7,573 nucleotides of DNA from Rhodothermales bacterium (GTDB taxonomy: Bacteria; Bacteroidota; Rhodothermia; Rhodothermales; UBA10348). The notes under the pieces were generated by a model. It was given only the letters and a program-made list of their open reading frames with translations. It searched no databases and was not told the DNA's origin. The DNA lies in contig JABDJZ010000058.1 of the NCBI GenBank assembly GCA_013003255.1, positions 1 to 7,573 of the forward strand, read 5' to 3'. A program made the position numbers and the translations under genes. Positions 4,915-7,573 of the stretch are shown here, piece by piece. Within the stretch, counting starts at the first letter, position 1. Each line of letters opens with the position of its first letter.

Positions 4915-6612
4915 TCAGGCAGCAGCCGCCTTCTCTTTGGCGTTCGCCTGGTCAATGACACCCCTTGCGATGCGCTTCGAGAAGTAGTACACCCTGCGCA
5001 GGTACTCGATCATCTCGCTTTCAAGAGTAAACAGGGGGAGCCGGTTAGCCTCACGCACCGACAGGCGCTCGGAAATGTGTCCCTCAGCCGCATCGAGTCG
5101 CTTGTTGAGCTTCTTCTTCATCCCGGTCACACGCTTGGCGATGGCCTTGTCCTGCGAGTCCAGGGCTTCAATCGCGAGGAGCAGGGCGTCCGTAACCTCG
5201 CGGTGTAGCTCCACGAGGTGCTCCCGGGTTCCTTCGCTGACCTGCAACTGCTGCTTCAACCTGACCCTTCCTTCATCCACGAGATTGGTCTCCACCATGT
5301 CGCCGATGTTTTCCAGCTGGTTGGCTGCTGCCATGTACTGGGACATTTGCGCAGCACCCTGCGCGTCCAGGCTACCGATGGAGAGTCTCCCGAGGTACCC
5401 GATGATCGCGGCGTGGAGCGCATCGACTTCATCGTCCTGACTTGCCAGGGCATCCAGCTGCTCCTGGGTGCCTGTTAGCGTGATGTCCAAAGAGGCGCCC
5501 ACCATGTCGTACGCCCGTTCGCCCATGCGACGGAGTTCCATGCGCACGCGGTCCAACGCAAGCGCTGGGGTATCCAGGAGGACCGGATCCAGGTACCGCG
5601 GCTTGATGACCATTGGGCCTGTTTCCACCGCTCTGTCCGGCACCAGCTTCGTGACCATCCATGCAATCGGCCCCGTAAACCAGAGGAAGATGGCGGTATT
5701 CACGACGTTGAAGAGCGTATGCGCGTTGGCGATTTGGCGCGGGGTCTCCGCAGCCAGCCGGTCGGCGCCGAAGAGATCTGCAGACGCGGGAGAAATCCGC
5801 TCCACCACGGTGGCGAGGTCATCGACAAAGGCTACCCACAGGAGCACCCCGGCCACATTGAACACAACGTGTACAAGTGCTGCGCGGACCGCTTCCCTGC
5901 TCTTTCCGGCAGACGCAATGAGGGCCGTGACACAAGTCCCGATATTCGCGCCGAAGATCAGGAGGATGCCCGCCTCAAGCGTGATGAAGCCCTGACCGGC
6001 CAGAACAATGACCACGCCGGTGGTCGCGGACGAACTCTGAACAAGAGCCGTGAAACCGGCGGACAACAGAATGGCCAGCCAGGCCGAGTCCATCCGTTGC
6101 ATGGCCGCGATGAACGGATCGTAGCTCCGAAGCGGGTACGTGGCCTGGCTCATCAACTCCATTCCGAAGAACACCAAACCCAAGCCGAGCACCATGTGAC
6201 CATAGTGCTTGGTGCGATTCTTCTTGCTCAGGAATGAAAGCGCAAACCCTCCAGCTACCAGCACGAGGGAGTACTTCGTGATCTTGAACGCCACGATCTG
6301 CGCCGTGATCGTCGTGCCGACATTGGCTCCGATGATGACGCCGACGGCACCGGCGAGTGTCAGCAATCCTGCGGATACAAAACCAACCACCAACACGGTG
6401 GTCACGGAGGAGGACTGGATCACGCTTGTCACAAGAGCGCCGGTAAAGGCAGCCCTGATGCGCCCCTTGGTCATCCCGCTCAAGGCGGCCTTCAGCCGAT
6501 GACCCGCCACAATTTTGAGCGAGTCGGTCATCTTCTCCATGCCGTAGAGGAAGAGCGCGAGTCCCCCCAAAAGGCCAATGACCATTCCTGCGATGTCCAA
6601 CGAGTCGCCCAT
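4915..6612 (-). CDS. Na+/phosphate symporter (NptA/YjbB type) with C-terminal PhoU-like domain
   Basis: This inner-membrane protein belongs to the Na/Pi-cotransporter II family, which moves inorganic phosphate with sodium; some bacterial members are reported to export phosphate. The 565 residues show the family's inverted duplication: TSVIQSSSVTT at 62-72 with GANVGTTIT at 95-103, mirrored by TALVQSSSATT at 188-198 with GANIGTCVT at 221-229. The QSSS pairs form the substrate/sodium site. Membrane helices fill roughly residues 5-325. From about 345 to 555 the sequence is soluble and helical, and it resembles PhoU, including NQLENIGDMVET at 431-442 with the ExxxD pattern (E434, D438). This architecture is common in bacterial homologues and suggests phosphate-linked gating. 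The ATG at 6612 places the first helix near the N-terminus as expected; no Shine-Dalgarno is visible. The gene diverges from a porin-like gene across five 11-base repeats that resemble Pho-type operators, which supports a phosphate role. Confidence 0.93.
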   Translation of the reverse strand: MGDSLDIAGMVIGLLGGLALFLYGMEKMTDSLKIVAGHRLKAALSGMTKGRIRAAFTGALVTSVIQSSSVTTVLVVGFVSAGLLTLAGAVGVIIGANVGTTITAQIVAFKITKYSLVLVAGGFALSFLSKKNRTKHYGHMVLGLGLVFFGMELMSQATYPLRSYDPFIAAMQRMDSAWLAILLSAGFTALVQSSSATTGVVIVLAGQGFITLEAGILLIFGANIGTCVTALIASAGKSREAVRAALVHVVFNVAGVLLWVAFVDDLATVVERISPASADLFGADRLAAETPRQIANAHTLFNVVNTAIFLWFTGPIAWMVTKLVPDRAVETGPMVIKPRYLDPVLLDTPALALDRVRMELRRMGERAYDMVGASLDITLTGTQEQLDALASQDDEVDALHAAIIGYLGRLSIGSLDAQGAAQMSQYMAAANQLENIGDMVETNLVDEGRVRLKQQLQVSEGTREHLVELHREVTDALLLAIEALDSQDKAIAKRVTGMKKKLNKRLDAAEGHISERLSVREANRLPLFTLESEMIEYLRRVYYFSKRIARGVIDQANAKEKAAAA

Positions 6613-6641
6613 TAACTCAAGATGGCGCTTTAGTTATGCGC

Positions 6642-6691
6642 TTAACATTACGGTAATACGGGGCTAACAACCAGATAACGGAGAGTTAACA
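6642..6691. promoter_or_regulatory. Five 11-bp direct repeats, candidate Pho-type (OmpR/PhoB-family) operator
   Basis: Plus-strand hexamers TTAACA (6642), GTAATA (6653), CTAACA (6664), ATAACG (6675) and TTAACA (6686) recur at exactly 11-base steps. TAA is invariant at positions 2-4, C occurs in four of five at position 5 and A in four of five at position 6. The intervening five-base spacers are not conserved. Response regulators of the PhoB/PhoP family bind head-to-tail at sites repeated every 11 bases. The B. subtilis PhoP site (TTAACA-like) and the cyanobacterial SphR site (CTTAAC-like) share this core and period. On the minus strand the units read TGTTAA, resembling the TGTCAT of E. coli Pho boxes. 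The array fills the centre of the 126-base gap between a phosphate symporter and a porin-like gene, so it could control either or both. No clear -10 was identified on either side; TAACTA at 6636-6631 (minus) is a weak candidate one turn past the array. Confidence 0.65.
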
Positions 6692-6738
6692 CCTTCTGCC
6701 GTTCACTCACGGAAATGTGGCACAACAACTCTCTCCGC

Positions 6739-7573
6739 ATGTCTAACAGACTGGCTACCCTCTCCCTGTTGTCGGCTCTCTTGATGCTGGCCGTCTTGCC
6801 TTTAACTCAGACCTCTCAGGCGCAAACTACGCTCCGTAACGCTGAATCTCTTCAGCTTCGGGGCGTCATGTTCATGGACTACAACTACGTAGTCAGCGAC
6901 CCGGGCGACGCCGCAGGCGACAACGGCTTCGGCTATCGCCGGGTGCGACTGACCTCGGACTACCGCGTCAATAGCGACATGCGAGTCCGTGTGCGCCTGG
7001 AGGCCGATGACGACTCGGATCCCTACGTCAAGGACCTCTTCCTGCGGTGGGACAACGCACTTGGCGAGGGGCATCGTATCATCGCCGGTATTAGCAACCC
7101 GCCGGCCTATGTGGTCTCCGAAGCATTCTATGGGTACCGTTCCCTGGAGAAGACCATCATGGATCGCGAGAAGATCGTGAGCTCGCGCGACTTCGGCCTA
7201 TCCTTTCAGGGACCCGTTGGGAACCTGCAATACGGACTTATGATCGCCAACAACAGCAGCAACGGCGAAGAGACCAATCGCCAGAAGCGCGTCTACGGTC
7301 AGATTCAGTCGGAAGGTGAAGCGCTCACATGGTCCATCGGCGGTGATTACGCCGCGCTCGAAGGCGGGTCAATCGTAACCGGCAACGCATTCGTTGGGTA
7401 TCGTTTTGATGGCTTCCGCCTGGGGCTGGAAGGTTACTTCAGCCCCGTTCGACCTGAGGACGAAACCGGCGAACTGGATCGCATGGGCGTCTCCGTCTTC
7501 GGCGTTGCTTCACTGAATGATAAAACTGAGGCAATACTGCGGTACGACTTTTCAAATCGAGACGCCATGGGAA
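6739..7573 (+). CDS. Outer-membrane porin-like protein, N-terminal part (phosphate-selective porin O/P-like), runs off the right edge
   Basis: The frame from ATG 6739 is open to the window end (278 codons). Residues 1-28 form a signal peptide: basic Asn-Arg start, a leucine/alanine core, and TSQA before Q29 as the cleavage site. The mature part looks like a beta-barrel, with alternating hydrophobic and polar residues, many aromatic girdle residues and short turns: LQLRGVMFMDYNYVV at about 38-52, YRRVRLTSDYRV at 66-77, MRVRVRLEADDDSDPYVKDL at 81-100, RIIAGISNPP at 112-121. The FGYRRVRL strand, the acidic turn and the later SSRDFGLSFQGPVG segment at 148-161 resemble the phosphate-selective porin O/P family, but substrate specificity is inferred. 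An in-frame ATG at 6715 would add eight residues; 6739 is preferred because it gives a more typical signal peptide. Neither start has a useful Shine-Dalgarno. The gene diverges from the phosphate symporter across the 11-base repeats, which fits phosphate entry through the outer membrane. Confidence 0.8.
   Translation, partial: MSNRLATLSLLSALLMLAVLPLTQTSQAQTTLRNAESLQLRGVMFMDYNYVVSDPGDAAGDNGFGYRRVRLTSDYRVNSDMRVRVRLEADDDSDPYVKDLFLRWDNALGEGHRIIAGISNPPAYVVSEAFYGYRSLEKTIMDREKIVSSRDFGLSFQGPVGNLQYGLMIANNSSNGEETNRQKRVYGQIQSEGEALTWSIGGDYAALEGGSIVTGNAFVGYRFDGFRLGLEGYFSPVRPEDETGELDRMGVSVFGVASLNDKTEAILRYDFSNRDAMG

Noticed and set aside
6802..7074. 90-codon minus-strand frame opposite the porin gene
   Set aside because: It is antisense to the porin-like frame, which has a signal peptide and barrel pattern; the antisense product has neither motif nor start signal.

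Overview
This 7.6 kb stretch is dense, GC-rich bacterial chromosome. It holds six protein genes in full or in part, plus one large partial gene on the opposite strand. No tRNA, rRNA, insertion sequence, integrase or CRISPR array is visible. The best guess for the host is a high-GC relative of the Bacteroidota, such as the Rhodothermota. The direct support is a promoter-like TTG/TAnnTTTG pair upstream of rimP and genes that lack a clear Shine-Dalgarno sequence. This placement is an inference, not a demonstrated fact.

Read on the minus strand (right to left), the order is: a Na+/phosphate symporter with a C-terminal PhoU-like domain (6612-4915); a class I/II PLP aminotransferase (4874-3609); a 114-residue membrane protein overlapping it by ATGA (3612-3268); prfB, encoding release factor 2 with its programmed +1 frameshift (3202-2089); nadB, encoding L-aspartate oxidase, two bases after prfB (2086-500); then a 234-base gap and the first 88 codons of rimP, which runs off the left edge (265-1). 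On the plus strand, divergent from the symporter, a signal-peptide-bearing outer-membrane porin-like gene starts at 6739 and runs off the right edge.

Two regulatory regions stand out. In the 126-base gap between symporter and porin, five hexamers with a TAA core recur at exactly 11-base steps (6642, 6653, 6664, 6675, 6686). This is the geometry of tandem PhoB/PhoP-family sites, and it lies next to a phosphate transporter, so the two divergent genes probably form a phosphate-responsive import module. In the gap before rimP, a promoter is followed by a well-placed Shine-Dalgarno and a 23-codon leader ORF. An intrinsic terminator lies inside that ORF, and a competing long-range pairing could break it. 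The ORF stops six bases before the rimP start. This looks like an attenuator controlling rimP and any genes that follow it (classically nusA-infB).

The genes between these regions (aminotransferase, small membrane protein, prfB, nadB) are packed tightly enough to be one transcript. They mix amino-acid metabolism, translation termination and NAD synthesis, with no obvious shared pathway.
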